Both the position numbers and the translations under genes were made by a program. From positions 1-29,390 of IMG/VR virus record IMGVR_UViG_3300013233_000299: DNA of 29,390 nt; one strand, 5' to 3'. Numbering within the stretch: position 1 is the stretch's first letter; each line of letters begins with the position of its first letter. The DNA is from a virus. Of the stretch, positions 23,537 to 29,390 are shown piece by piece. The notes under the pieces were generated by a model. That model did not search any database and was not told where the DNA came from. It saw nothing but the letters and a program-made list of their open reading frames with translations.

Positions 23537-23828
23537 CGGAGTTGTCCTCCGTGTTGGGTGCGTCGGTGTTGTAATCGGGTCGCACGCCGGGCGCCGGGTT
23601 GGTAGCCGGGGATCGCAGACGGACGGCAAAGTGCCCGGCGGTGCCCATGCCGAAGGATTGCTTGGCGTAAACGTTGCCGTCCACCGGGCCAGATACCTCG
23701 ACCTCGCCTTGCCAACCTGCGGCATTGATCTCTTGCATCATGTCGCCCGCGAACTTCGCGTTCACGTCCGAGCAGCCGACCACACTAGAGATCAGTGCCA
23801 AAGAGAGGCACACGAACAGAGCACGCAT
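23520..23828 (-). CDS. Lipoprotein of the late small-gene cluster
   Basis: 102 residues with a clear lipoprotein signal peptide: MRALFVCLSLALISSVVGC, Cys19 as lipid attachment site. The mature part begins SDVNAKFAGDMMQEINAAGW and ends in a Pro/Asn/Asp-rich disordered tail. Candidate outer-membrane spanin or envelope protein from its location among membrane proteins next to the lysis-type genes. Implies a host envelope with lipoprotein processing. Confidence 0.7.
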   Translation of the reverse strand: MRALFVCLSLALISSVVGCSDVNAKFAGDMMQEINAAGWQGEVEVSGPVDGNVYAKQSFGMGTAGHFAVRLRSPATNPAPGVRPDYNTDAPNTEDNSDGQVD

Positions 23829-23831
23829 GAT

Positions 23832-23933
23832 TCAACCTCCGAACAGCGAGGCAAAGAACCCGCCGGTAGTGAACACACTGAACAGCGACAGCAGAGCTGT
23901 CAGAAACTCGGTAAAGAAGCTGGTAAAGTCCAT
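23832..23933 (-). CDS. 33-residue hydrophobic peptide
   Basis: ATG 23933 to TGA 23832, with AAAGGA upstream. Sequence is almost entirely hydrophobic and Phe-rich (MDFTSFFTEFLTALLSLFSV, then FTTGGFFASLFGG). It sits snugly between two neighbours. Could be a small holin, antiholin or pore-forming peptide. Missed by size-filtered gene callers. Confidence 0.55.
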   Translation of the reverse strand: MDFTSFFTEFLTALLSLFSVFTTGGFFASLFGG

Positions 23934-23945
23934 GATTGTTTTCCT

Positions 23946-24146
23946 TTACGTTAGTCCTGCGGTTTGCACCGCTTCGAGTACGTCATCCAAAAGCCCGTCG
24001 ATGAATTGGGCCAAGTTTTGCGCGAGGTAGAACAGGGCCAATTGTTTGGCCAAGTCCATGATGTGCGATGCTTCCGGCGTCGGTGGAGCAAACTTCTCGG
24101 CCACCAATTCAGCCGTCCACGTTGATCCTGTTTCGAGATTAGCCAT
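23946..24146 (-). CDS. Small late protein, helical
   Basis: 66 residues. An N-terminal polar part (MANLETGSTWTAELVAEKF) and an amphipathic helical C-terminus (MDLAKQLALFYLAQNLAQFIDGLL...). The hydrophobic stretch is not long enough for a sure membrane span. Second gene of the late operon. Function unknown. Confidence 0.65.
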   Translation of the reverse strand: MANLETGSTWTAELVAEKFAPPTPEASHIMDLAKQLALFYLAQNLAQFIDGLLDDVLEAVQTAGLT

Positions 24147-24154
24147 GGTGCCCC

Positions 24155-24427
24155 CTATGGTGTCAGATTGTTTTCGATGCGATGTATCGCACCATTGATG
24201 GCCTTGATGTCTGTTTTGATTTCAGCGATGTCTTCCTCGACCCGATCCACGCGGGTCGTCAGGACTGGATGCCCTGTCTTGCGTTCGTGGTCGTGCAGTT
24301 CGTTGACCGCAGAGTTGGCCCGGCTCGCCGCGTAACCGAAGATCAAGATCGCCAAGGCGCTAACAACGACGATCAATTGTTTGATGAGTGCCGATGTGCC
24401 GTTGCCGTTTGAATTGATGTTCGCCAT
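24155..24427 (-). CDS. Membrane protein with coiled coil, first gene of the late operon
   Basis: 90 residues from ATG 24427 (GGAGG 9 bp upstream; the longer frame from 24487 covers the hairpin and is rejected). One membrane helix (LIVVVSALAILIFGYAA, about 16-32) is followed by a heptad-rich tail (RVDRVEEDIAEIKTDIKAINGAIHRIENN). This layout is common for phage lysis-associated or holin-type proteins (XhlA-like or spanin-like), but no family is certain. Confidence 0.65.
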   Translation of the reverse strand: MANINSNGNGTSALIKQLIVVVSALAILIFGYAASRANSAVNELHDHERKTGHPVLTTRVDRVEEDIAEIKTDIKAINGAIHRIENNLTP

Positions 24428-24457
24428 CCGTGGCGTCCTCCGACAGAAAACCCTAAA

Positions 24458-24479
24458 CCGGTTTGCCACCGGCCTTTTT
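24458..24479 (+). terminator. Rightward terminator-like hairpin before the att region
   Basis: CCGGT (24458-24462) and ACCGG (24468-24472) form a hairpin followed by CC and five T (24475-24479). It would stop plus-strand transcription from entering att/int. On the minus strand the same dyad lies in the leader of the late operon, so a role there is also possible. Confidence 0.45.
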
Positions 24480-24514
24480 CGTACCATTAACGAGCATGAT
24501 CAGATCGTAGTAAA

Positions 24515-24527
24515 GGGTTCTAGGAAC
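24515..24527. repeat. Palindromic site GGGTTCTAGGAAC left of att
   Basis: GTTC-TAG-GAAC (24517-24527) preceded by GG resembles the palindrome GGGTTCCGGAACCC on the other side of the att core (24692-24705). The pair may be arm-type sites for integrase or excisionase, or a shared regulator site. Confidence 0.4.
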
Positions 24528-24537
24528 GATCTAACAT

Positions 24538-24565
24538 ACTATACACCAAGGATTTAGGGATGCAA
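24538..24565 (-). promoter_or_regulatory. Candidate promoter of the late operon
   Basis: Minus-strand TTGCAT (24565-24560), 16-bp spacer, TATAGT (24543-24538), about 110 bp ahead of the first late gene (24427). The elements lie just left of the att core, so they stay attached to the late genes whatever the integration state. Confidence 0.5.
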
Positions 24566-24572
24566 GACATGG

Positions 24573-24617
<45 letters not shown>

Positions 24618-24666
24618 TTTGTAAACCTTTATATGACAACAAGTTACCGAATGGCCAAGCGGCGGC

Positions 24667-24719
24667 TTGAATCGCTTGTGACAAACGTTTAGGGTTCCGG
24701 AACCCTTTATTCCGGAAAT
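24667..24719 (+). promoter_or_regulatory. Integrase promoter overlapped by a perfect palindrome
   Basis: TTGAAT (24667-24672), 17-bp spacer, TAGGGT (24690-24695). A perfect 14-bp palindrome GGGTTCCGGAACCC (24692-24705) covers the -10 and start, and a second TTCCGGAA (24710-24717) follows. A protein bound there would block int transcription, so this looks like an operator. Confidence 0.55.
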
Positions 24720-24723
24720 CACA

Positions 24724-25794
24724 ATGGCAAGGCTCGCAAAACCACATCGAACCAGCAAAGGCTGTTGGCGATTTCGCTTCAAGGGAAAACAGTATCTTGC
24801 CCCCACTCGGCAGGAGATTTATGCCAAGTTTCATCGGGTGCTGGCCAAAGAGGGCAGGCTACAGGCGGGCGTGCCGGCCAGCTTGGCCGGGGCGGTAGAT
24901 CGCTGGCTCGACGAGTTCGAGACCACCGACAATATCAACCGACTCAAGGATTTTATAAAGTTCGGCGCAAGCCTGCCCTTGGCTGAAATCGACAGCAAGA
25001 CGCTGACCACATACCACCGCCGCCTCGTACGTCGCAAGTTGGCTCGCAAGACGATCATAGATCGCGTCTCGCTTGCCCGTCGCGTACTTGTTTGGGCACA
25101 TGGGCTTGGCTGGATTACCGAGATTCCGCCCATGCCAAAGATGAAGCGGCCCGTGAAAGTTGCTCGCGACATTCATGCGGACGCCCTGGCCAAACTCTTC
25201 GGCGAGATGCCGAAGCGTGCTGGTCGCTTGGCCAGGTTTATTGTGTACACGGGATGCAGGCCATCAGAAGCGTGCGGATTGACCTGGCGAATGATTGATA
25301 ACAATCGCAGAGTCGCCGTACTGAGCAAGCACAAGACTGATGCACGAGGTAAGTCGCGCACGATATACTTGACCGATCCTGCTGTCGAGATTTTGAAAAA
25401 CATCAAGAACAAGACTGGCTATGTATTTGTCAGCAGGCTGGGGAGGCCGTACACGGTTGCAGGGTTGCGATCGATTATGCGGCACGCTTGCGACCGAATA
25501 CGGGCAACAAACAAAACATTCCAAACGTTCACGCCGTACCAGCTACGGCATACGTTCGCACAGCTTGCGAGCGAGCAAATACCGGAGGAAGTGCTTAGCA
25601 AGATCATGGGGCATTCTGATGTTGCCACAACACGCATATATTATCAGATCAAGAATCGTCGGGCATCGGATGCAGCGGCATCCCTAGTCTTGCCGCGACT
25701 GCCTCGTATTCTTGACGCATCTGGTTCTGGTCAACTGGGCGAGAAGCACAAGTGCCGCACACATCTTCATCAAGCCAATCGGCAGGTATCCTGA
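24724..25794 (+). CDS. int: Tyrosine integrase
   Basis: 356 residues. Arm-binding and core-binding parts occupy residues 1-145; the catalytic domain follows. Active-site residues: Arg179 (YTGCRPSEACGL), a Lys near 202-204 (SKHKTDARGK), Arg275 in PYQLRHTFAQ (a Tyr replaces the more common first His), His297 in IMGHSDVATTRIYY and nucleophile Tyr306. It catalyses site-specific recombination between the phage att core and a host tRNA-Pro gene. ATG at 24724 with weak GGAA; the promoter has an overlapping palindrome. The last ~50 residues lie outside the conserved fold and overlap the convergent xis-like gene. Confidence 0.95.
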   Translation: MARLAKPHRTSKGCWRFRFKGKQYLAPTRQEIYAKFHRVLAKEGRLQAGVPASLAGAVDRWLDEFETTDNINRLKDFIKFGASLPLAEIDSKTLTTYHRRLVRRKLARKTIIDRVSLARRVLVWAHGLGWITEIPPMPKMKRPVKVARDIHADALAKLFGEMPKRAGRLARFIVYTGCRPSEACGLTWRMIDNNRRVAVLSKHKTDARGKSRTIYLTDPAVEILKNIKNKTGYVFVSRLGRPYTVAGLRSIMRHACDRIRATNKTFQTFTPYQLRHTFAQLASEQIPEEVLSKIMGHSDVATTRIYYQIKNRRASDAAASLVLPRLPRILDASGSGQLGEKHKCRTHLHQANRQVS

Positions 25795-25909
25795 CCGAGC
25801 CGTGCCACTTAATGGCGCGCAGATGTCCATTAGCAATACGCTTACGTATTGTTTTTGCACTGAGGCTCATGACCTCTGCGACTTGCTTGACTGTGAGGTA
25901 CTTACGCAT
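25649..25909 (-). CDS. Excisionase-like helix-turn-helix protein
   Basis: 86 residues from ATG 25909 (a GTG at 25972 would add 21). Residues 4-45 (YLTVKQVAEVMSLSAKTIRK ... IPADWL) are the AlpA/excisionase-family helix-turn-helix. The tail is of low conservation. It faces int tail-to-tail, with a 146-bp antisense overlap. Directing integrase towards excision is the expected role; a regulator of early genes is the alternative. There is no good Shine-Dalgarno before the ATG; TATAAA lies right in front, so it may be leaderless or start at the GTG. Confidence 0.75.
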   Translation of the reverse strand: MRKYLTVKQVAEVMSLSAKTIRKRIANGHLRAIKWHGSVRIPADWLDEDVCGTCASRPVDQNQMRQEYEAVAARLGMPLHPMPDDS

Positions 25910-26025
25910 TTTATACTTTTTTGTGCTCGCAGAATGCGGCACGAGTCCACCACGCACCCGGACCGGTTGCACACTTAGTCATCTGGTTCATCGCTTTCAC
26001 CCCCAGACTGTCGAGGAAGTCGGAT

Positions 26026-26244
26026 TTATTTGTCCACCCCCAAGCTGTCTAGGAAGTCATTCAATGCTCTTAAAAGCCTAGAATTATCGCGGATTGTCTT
26101 GTACGCCTCATCCCACCCATCAAGCCAAGGTTTTCGGCATTGATCGCAGACAAACGAATCAATCCCCCCCTGGCCGCAGTATCTGCAAGTGCCGAAAACG
26201 TCTTCCTGTGATTCGCATCGAGAATCTTTGCTACAACTCATCAT
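26026..26244 (-). CDS. Zinc-finger small protein
   Basis: 72 residues. C20-x2-C23 and C33-x2-C36 (CRYCGQG ... FVCDQCRKPW) form a zinc ribbon or knuckle; the remainder is an acidic helical tail (DEAYKTIRDNSRLLRALNDFL). Overlaps the preceding Zn-ribbon gene by 4 bp (ATGA). Last gene of the small Cys-rich cluster. Unknown function. Confidence 0.75.
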   Translation of the reverse strand: MMSCSKDSRCESQEDVFGTCRYCGQGGIDSFVCDQCRKPWLDGWDEAYKTIRDNSRLLRALNDFLDSLGVDK

Positions 26245-26444
26245 TCTTCCTCGTTCTCGTTCGGGAACGCAGCTTCAGCGATTTCCCGGACCGTGTAAGG
26301 GTATCCGCATTTGGGACACGGATCGTACACGTGCGGCAATGGGGTCTTGCGTCTAAAGATTGCATGGCATGTGCATACCCTTGAGACGCGATTGATTACT
26401 TTTTGTAGAGCGTCAAGCGGATCAAGCCGTTCAGGATATTTCAT
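26241..26444 (-). CDS. Zinc-ribbon protein, tandem paralogue 3
   Basis: 67 residues from ATG 26444 (the longer frame runs over the upstream gene). MKYPERLDPLDALQKVINR, then C24-x-C26 and C43-x2-C46 in DPCPKCGYPYTVREIAEA. About 60% identical to the 26431-26667 product by eye. Four Cys should bind one zinc. It overlaps its paralogue by 14 bp. No known family. Confidence 0.75.
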   Translation of the reverse strand: MKYPERLDPLDALQKVINRVSRVCTCHAIFRRKTPLPHVYDPCPKCGYPYTVREIAEAAFPNENEEE

Positions 26445-26667
26445 TGCAATCCTCCTCTCCGCAATGCTCGCCCCCACTTTCTTTCGGGCGCACTGCTTCA
26501 GCAATCTCGATAATTGTGTAGGGATACCCACAATGGGGGCACGGGTCTTTTCTTGATGGCGGCGAATCCTTTCCGCCAAAAACTGCACGGCACCAGCACG
26601 AGCTTGAGGCCCGATTGATAGCTTTCTTTATCGCGTCAAGCGGCTCAAGTCGTTCAGGATACTTCAT
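26431..26667 (-). CDS. Zinc-ribbon protein, tandem paralogue 2
   Basis: 78 residues: MKYPERLEPLDAIKKAINR, C24-x-C26, C43-x2-C46 in DPCPHCGYPYTIIEIAEA, and an acidic Cys-bearing tail (GGEHCGEEDCNEIS). Close paralogue of the next gene downstream and more distant from the one at 26899. Its start overlaps the upstream gene by 14 bp. Probably a small DNA- or protein-binding factor; function unknown. Confidence 0.78.
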   Translation of the reverse strand: MKYPERLEPLDAIKKAINRASSSCWCRAVFGGKDSPPSRKDPCPHCGYPYTIIEIAEAVRPKESGGEHCGEEDCNEIS

Positions 26668-26902
26668 CGCTGCCTCCTTCTGGCCCGTCTACATCCTTTC
26701 GCAGCTTGTCAATTGCTCGCAGTATATGCTCCGAGCACTTGTTCTTTATCGCAGCAGAAAGGGCCGCACTAATGGCGCAATTCCACGCTCGCCTGGATTG
26801 GGTTAGAGCCTCAGTCTCAATACGAAATCTGCATTCGTCGCACACGAGTTGGTAGCACCCATGGCATTTCCGCTTCGGGTTGTTGAATCCTGATTCGTTC
26901 AC
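26654..26902 (-). CDS. Cys-rich small protein inside the zinc-ribbon array
   Basis: 82 residues. C13-x2-C16 and C21-x2-C24 (KCHGCYQLVCDECRFR) form a tight zinc-binding knot, followed by a helical part (WNCAISAALSAAIKNKCSEHILRAI). Different from the CGYPY paralogues that flank it. ATGA overlap with the upstream gene. Unknown function. Confidence 0.72.
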   Translation of the reverse strand: MNESGFNNPKRKCHGCYQLVCDECRFRIETEALTQSRRAWNCAISAALSAAIKNKCSEHILRAIDKLRKDVDGPEGGSDEVS

Positions 26903-27144
26903 TCCTCCACTCCTCTAGCCGCCCACGCGATCTCCAGGATGCTGTACGGATACCCGCACCTCCTGCACGGCTTGTCGCGAGGAGGTAGCGGAACATCACC
27001 ACGCCTGAGCAGGCGACCAGAATCGCACGCCTTACAGCGTCCTGCGCAGCGATGTACGATCATATCGACAGCTTCGTTCTCGGTGAGATGCGGCAACTGA
27101 TCGCTCAGTGTTGACCAAAAGAACTCTTTCAGGTCGCTGTGCAT
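26899..27144 (-). CDS. Zinc-ribbon protein, tandem paralogue 1
   Basis: 81 residues from ATG 27144, with GAGGAG upstream; the frame open to 27306 is not the real start. A helical N-terminus (DLKEFFWSTLSDQLPHL) then C33, C37, C40 and C60-x2-C63 in DKPCRRCGYPYSILEIAWA. The CGYPY(T/S)I-EIA box ties it to paralogues 2 and 3. Unknown function. Confidence 0.75.
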   Translation of the reverse strand: MHSDLKEFFWSTLSDQLPHLTENEAVDMIVHRCAGRCKACDSGRLLRRGDVPLPPRDKPCRRCGYPYSILEIAWAARGVEE

Positions 27145-27163
27145 TTCTTCACTCCTCAAGCAT

Positions 27164-27256
27164 TCACTTGCCAAACAAAGCCAAGGCCATAAAGGACAAA
27201 TAGAACAGCAGGAAGATTCCGCTCCACCAGCAAAATCTCTTATCCAATTGATGCAT
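27164..27256 (-). CDS. 30-residue membrane peptide
   Basis: ATG 27256 to TGA 27164, with AGGAG six bases upstream. Sequence: MHQLDKRFCWWSGIFLLFYL then SFMALALFGK, a single membrane helix. It heads the zinc-ribbon cluster and follows a leader hairpin (27275-27323). Strong ribosome site and spacing like the next gene support it. Confidence 0.6.
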   Translation of the reverse strand: MHQLDKRFCWWSGIFLLFYLSFMALALFGK

Positions 27257-27274
27257 TCTTCGCTCCTAAAAGAA

Positions 27275-27323
27275 CCTCCCCCAGCATGGCCCGCGCGGGC
27301 AAGCACGAGCCACGCGGGGAAGG
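27275..27323 (-). promoter_or_regulatory. Leader stem-loop with perfect GCCCGC/GCGGGC core
   Basis: A perfect 12-bp palindrome GCCCGCGCGGGC (27289-27300) is enclosed by arms CCTCCCCC (27275-27282) and GGGGAAGG (27316-27323, one mismatch). On the minus strand it ends in TTCTTTTAGGAG, so it may be a terminator or attenuator directly before the ribosome site of the 27256 gene. Looks like the hairpins at 695-750 and 3273-3319. Confidence 0.5.
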
Positions 27324-27342
27324 TGCGTACCGCTACTCAGCG

Positions 27343-27356
27343 GCACGCCTGCTCAG
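27343..27356. repeat. 14-bp direct repeat, left copy
   Basis: GCACGCCTGCTCAG, identical to 28032-28045. Here it lies just after the stop of the cohesin-like gene and is next to a small hairpin CCGCT/AGCGG (minus strand). Confidence 0.8.
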
Positions 27357-27361
27357 AAAAT

Positions 27362-27994
27362 TCAAGCCAACTTCTCTTCGATGGCCGTAATTCTCAGGTC
27401 TAGGTCTTGCAGGATGCCCTGTATCTCTGTTGACGTGCTGGCCTGTTGCGAACCCTGCTCTGGTGCCACTTTCACAGCGTATTCGCCAAGCATCAGCTTT
27501 AGGGGCCAGAAGCCTACAGCAGCTTTCGTTTCTCCAGGTATGCCCGGCCAATTGGGGAGCGAATCAAGAATCGACAGCTTGGCCACCCCTGGCTTGATAG
27601 CCGAGAACTGAAACACTTCCAGCAAAGTGCCATCTGTAGGCACTGCTCGATTGGTACCGGGTGCATCGTTCCAAGACCACAGGCCTTGGCCGTTCTTTGG
27701 CGGGGCTGGTGCGTTCTCGTTGATTCCTGGTGCGTTGTTTGCCACGTTGCGGAATGGGGCAAACGCTGAAGCGTACTGGTCCCAAGGTGGATCGAGGTTT
27801 CTGTTCGGCGTACCGATGAACTCAAGAACGTCATTATCCCATTCAAAAAGCATCTGCATGATTGTGATATCCGTCCTGGTTGGATCACCGTATGCCCAGA
27901 GTTCAACATCTACACGATCTCCAACCAATACAGCTTCTGGCCCATGCCATTCCAGGCGAATTGATTTATCGCCCACATTGTCCCATCTACCCAT
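27362..27994 (-). CDS. Cohesin-like domain protein
   Basis: 210 residues from ATG 27994 with AAAGGA 9 bp before (TTG 28000 is the alternative). Residues about 12-165 have the cohesin-type beta-sandwich pattern: AVLVGDRVDVELWAYGD, MQMLFEWDNDVLEFIGTP, and a closing strand VFQFSAIKPGVAKLSIL. The C-terminus (about 185-210) is a coiled coil (STEIQGILQDLDLRITAIEEKL), suggesting oligomers. There is no signal peptide, so it is cytoplasmic or virion-borne. Cohesin-like domains are frequent in planctomycete proteins. In an early block this is unusual. The family call is moderate. Confidence 0.6.
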   Translation of the reverse strand: MGRWDNVGDKSIRLEWHGPEAVLVGDRVDVELWAYGDPTRTDITIMQMLFEWDNDVLEFIGTPNRNLDPPWDQYASAFAPFRNVANNAPGINENAPAPPKNGQGLWSWNDAPGTNRAVPTDGTLLEVFQFSAIKPGVAKLSILDSLPNWPGIPGETKAAVGFWPLKLMLGEYAVKVAPEQGSQQASTSTEIQGILQDLDLRITAIEEKLA

Positions 27995-28031
27995 GATCAA
28001 GTCCTTTCTGTTATTGTTTCAGCGCGACGCT

Positions 28032-28045
28032 GCACGCCTGCTCAG
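28032..28045. repeat. 14-bp direct repeat, right copy
   Basis: GCACGCCTGCTCAG again. It includes the stop codon of the PAPS-reductase-like gene and is followed on the minus strand by a hairpin CAGCG/CGCTG. The two copies bracket the cohesin-like gene. Confidence 0.8.
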
Positions 28046-28794
28046 CTTTCTTTGCTAGCTAGTTCGTCCTTTATCGCCAGCAGTTCACAAAAGATTCCAC
28101 ACTCCTCAACGATTGGCGGCTTACTCCGTCCACGAGACGGCTCAAGTTCGTCCAGGAAAACCCCCTTGATGCAAGAATGCCCAACCCGCCTTTCGAGAGC
28201 GGCTCGTGCCTGAAATACCTTGGGGAAATCGATGCGGATTTGATTCCAGTAGGCCATCCCGCCCTTAACGCAGCCAACACAGTTATTGTTTTGATAGCCA
28301 AGGTCATACATAGCTGGCCTCTTGATCCCGCTCGCCCTGAGCAGTTGGTGAGCGTCCTCCTTGTCCATGTTTTCATCGATAAGGGGGAATCGGTGAAGCG
28401 TGTTGCTCATCCCGTCTTCGATCCGTTCTGCTCTATCCAGCTCAGTGCGGTCAAGGCCCCAAACATAGGTCAAGTTACAATCGCGATGATCAAGTTCCCA
28501 TTGCTGGCGGGTTCGCCTTTTTAGAAGTCGAGTGCAGGCTGCGCCTCCAGGGCCGTTGACGTAGCCCTTTCCGCCCGCGGCTAGAATTGCTCGTTCAACA
28601 TTACGATACTTAGGCCTCACTACCTCGATCTTTTTCCCAAACCACTTTTCGCAATCACCCACAAATCGCAACGTGTCCTCGTGCTGGTCGTCGATGTGGA
28701 GGTAGATGATCTTATCCACGTCTTGGATCGCTAACTTGGTGGCTACGGCGCTGGATACTCCAGCACTAAACCAAGACACACATAAAGCATTCAT
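28042..28794 (-). CDS. PAPS reductase-like PP-loop ATP pyrophosphatase
   Basis: 250 residues. The N-terminus has a PP-loop variant (SWFSAGVSSAVATK; SAGVSS at 10-15), then IIYLHIDDQHEDTLRFVGD, typical of the adenine nucleotide alpha hydrolase fold. GGAACTRLLKR (Cys87) and the paired cysteines C172-x2-C175 (NNNCVGCVKGG) with C232/C236 match phage 'phosphoadenosine phosphosulfate reductase family' proteins; a metal or iron-sulfur site is possible. Relatives include DndC-type enzymes, so nucleotide or DNA modification is conceivable, but not shown. Overlaps the upstream gene by 4 bp. Confidence 0.8.
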   Translation of the reverse strand: MNALCVSWFSAGVSSAVATKLAIQDVDKIIYLHIDDQHEDTLRFVGDCEKWFGKKIEVVRPKYRNVERAILAAGGKGYVNGPGGAACTRLLKRRTRQQWELDHRDCNLTYVWGLDRTELDRAERIEDGMSNTLHRFPLIDENMDKEDAHQLLRASGIKRPAMYDLGYQNNNCVGCVKGGMAYWNQIRIDFPKVFQARAALERRVGHSCIKGVFLDELEPSRGRSKPPIVEECGIFCELLAIKDELASKES

Positions 28795-29243
28795 TGTGCC
28801 CCTCCGCTCAGTTCGTTCTCCAGCCTAACTGTCTCGGCTCGCATGGCCTTAGCCGCCAGTTCCTCAGTTCGCCGAACCATGCGAACGATTGCCGTGTGGT
28901 CCACGTTGAGCAGCCCGGCGATGAGCGGGTAGCTGATTGGCGGGTAGTTGCTCTCGCCATCCGGGCGAATGTGGGGAAACGGGAATCGGCAGTTCACCCA
29001 GTAGCCACCCATCTTTGCGTCTTTGTCTTTGATCCACACCTGCTGCACTTTGCGCTCGACAAACACCGTGGCCCGCAACTGAGCCACCAACCAGCGTCGG
29101 GCTGCGGCCACGTTGCGCGGTCTGGCTTTGCCGCCGCTGAGGATCTGGCCGGCGTAGCAATTGAATTGCCGACCAGCGGCAGCGAGGAGTTGGTCAAAAT
29201 ATGCAGCCATCGGCTTGCTGTGGGCTAGCTTGTTTTGGCTCAT
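28791..29243 (-). CDS. DnaA-domain-IV-like DNA-binding protein
   Basis: 150 residues. The helices RPRNVAAARRWLVAQLR and PISYPLIAGLLNVDHTAIVRM (HTH about 104-124) follow the DnaA C-terminal domain pattern (S...IG..fg.dHtTV). There is no AAA+ domain. It may bind DnaA-box-like or own sites and act in replication or early control. ATG 29243 has AGGAG 6 bp upstream. Confidence 0.72.
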   Translation of the reverse strand: MSQNKLAHSKPMAAYFDQLLAAAGRQFNCYAGQILSGGKARPRNVAAARRWLVAQLRATVFVERKVQQVWIKDKDAKMGGYWVNCRFPFPHIRPDGESNYPPISYPLIAGLLNVDHTAIVRMVRRTEELAAKAMRAETVRLENELSGGAQ

Positions 29244-29390
29244 TTTCGGCTCCTGAGCGTTAAAGTTCCCCAGTTCCCAAAGTTCCTACCCTCACACACA
29301 AACGAGATGGAAAACAGAAACAAAATAAAGTGAGGCACGAAAAATCTGAGGGGGTCGGAAGTATAGGAACTGAGAGAGATATATATATAA
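29244..29390. other. Upstream region of the DnaA-like gene with AGTTCC repeats
   Basis: No gene. Three AGTTCC copies occur in about 25 bp (29263-29287). AGTTCCTA (29281-29288) and TAGGAACT (29364-29371) form a perfect 8-bp inverted repeat. The end is an AT-rich GAGAGATATATATATAA. It may be a promoter, a regulatory site or part of an origin; the window ends here. Confidence 0.45.

Noticed and set aside
22909-24427. Endolysin in the small late-gene cluster
   Set aside because: None of the products has an amidase, lysozyme or peptidase motif; all are under 105 residues and mostly membrane-type. An endolysin may be outside the window.
27003-27015. Palindrome GCCTGAGCAGGC resembling the 14-bp repeats
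   Set aside because: Lies inside the zinc-ribbon gene and shares only the CTGAGCAGG part; likely chance.

Overview
The window is most of the genome of a temperate, long-tailed (siphovirus-type) phage of the HK97 structural lineage. It includes the whole head-tail module, the immunity region, the integration module and parts of two early operons. The host is probably a planctomycete. This is an inference from several clues: an exported protein with a small beta domain of a style I associate with that phylum, a cohesin-like phage protein, and a tRNA-Pro fragment with a CGCCCCG acceptor end. None of these is proof.

Layout. From 2652 leftward runs a minus-strand early operon: a ribbon-helix-helix protein, small proteins, a RecE/PD-(D/E)XK-type exonuclease and a P-loop ATPase (Sak4-like) that is cut by the window edge. 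It starts at a dense promoter/operator region (2657-2713), opposite a short XRE repressor (2787-3155, +). A plus-strand exported 'moron' gene follows (3461-4261); its only good start codon is ATA. From 24427 down to 4351 almost everything is one minus-strand late block. In transcription order it holds small membrane and lysis-type proteins, an HNH nuclease, a cos-like region, TerS, TerL, portal, prohead protease, major capsid, connector and head-closure proteins, tail completion, tail tube, the G/GT chaperones (with a clear A AAA AAC -1 slippery site), tape measure, baseplate/tip proteins and adhesion-type proteins.

The integration module is at 24538-25909. It has a 45-bp 3' piece of a tRNA-Pro(CGG) gene (attachment core), a tyrosine integrase (+), and a convergent excisionase-like gene whose 3' end overlaps the integrase by 146 bp. 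Phage-type genes lie on both sides of the att core, so the sequence is probably the phage (attP) form or a circularised or permuted assembly, not an integrated prophage end. Right of it, a second minus-strand early block (29243 to 26026) carries a DnaA-domain-IV-like protein, a PAPS-reductase-like PP-loop enzyme, a cohesin-like protein and a cluster of tiny Cys-rich proteins, three of which are tandem paralogues.

The genes fit together as a normal temperate cycle: repressor and operator choose lysis or lysogeny, int/xis and att move the genome, exonuclease plus ATPase do recombination, HNH plus terminase cut and package at cos, and the head-tail block builds the particle. No endolysin is recognisable here. 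The less ordinary parts are the zinc-ribbon array, the cohesin-like gene bracketed by 14-bp direct repeats, the HTH-like extension on the prohead protease, the hairpin over the capsid ribosome-binding site, several look-alike intergenic hairpins, and the AUA start.
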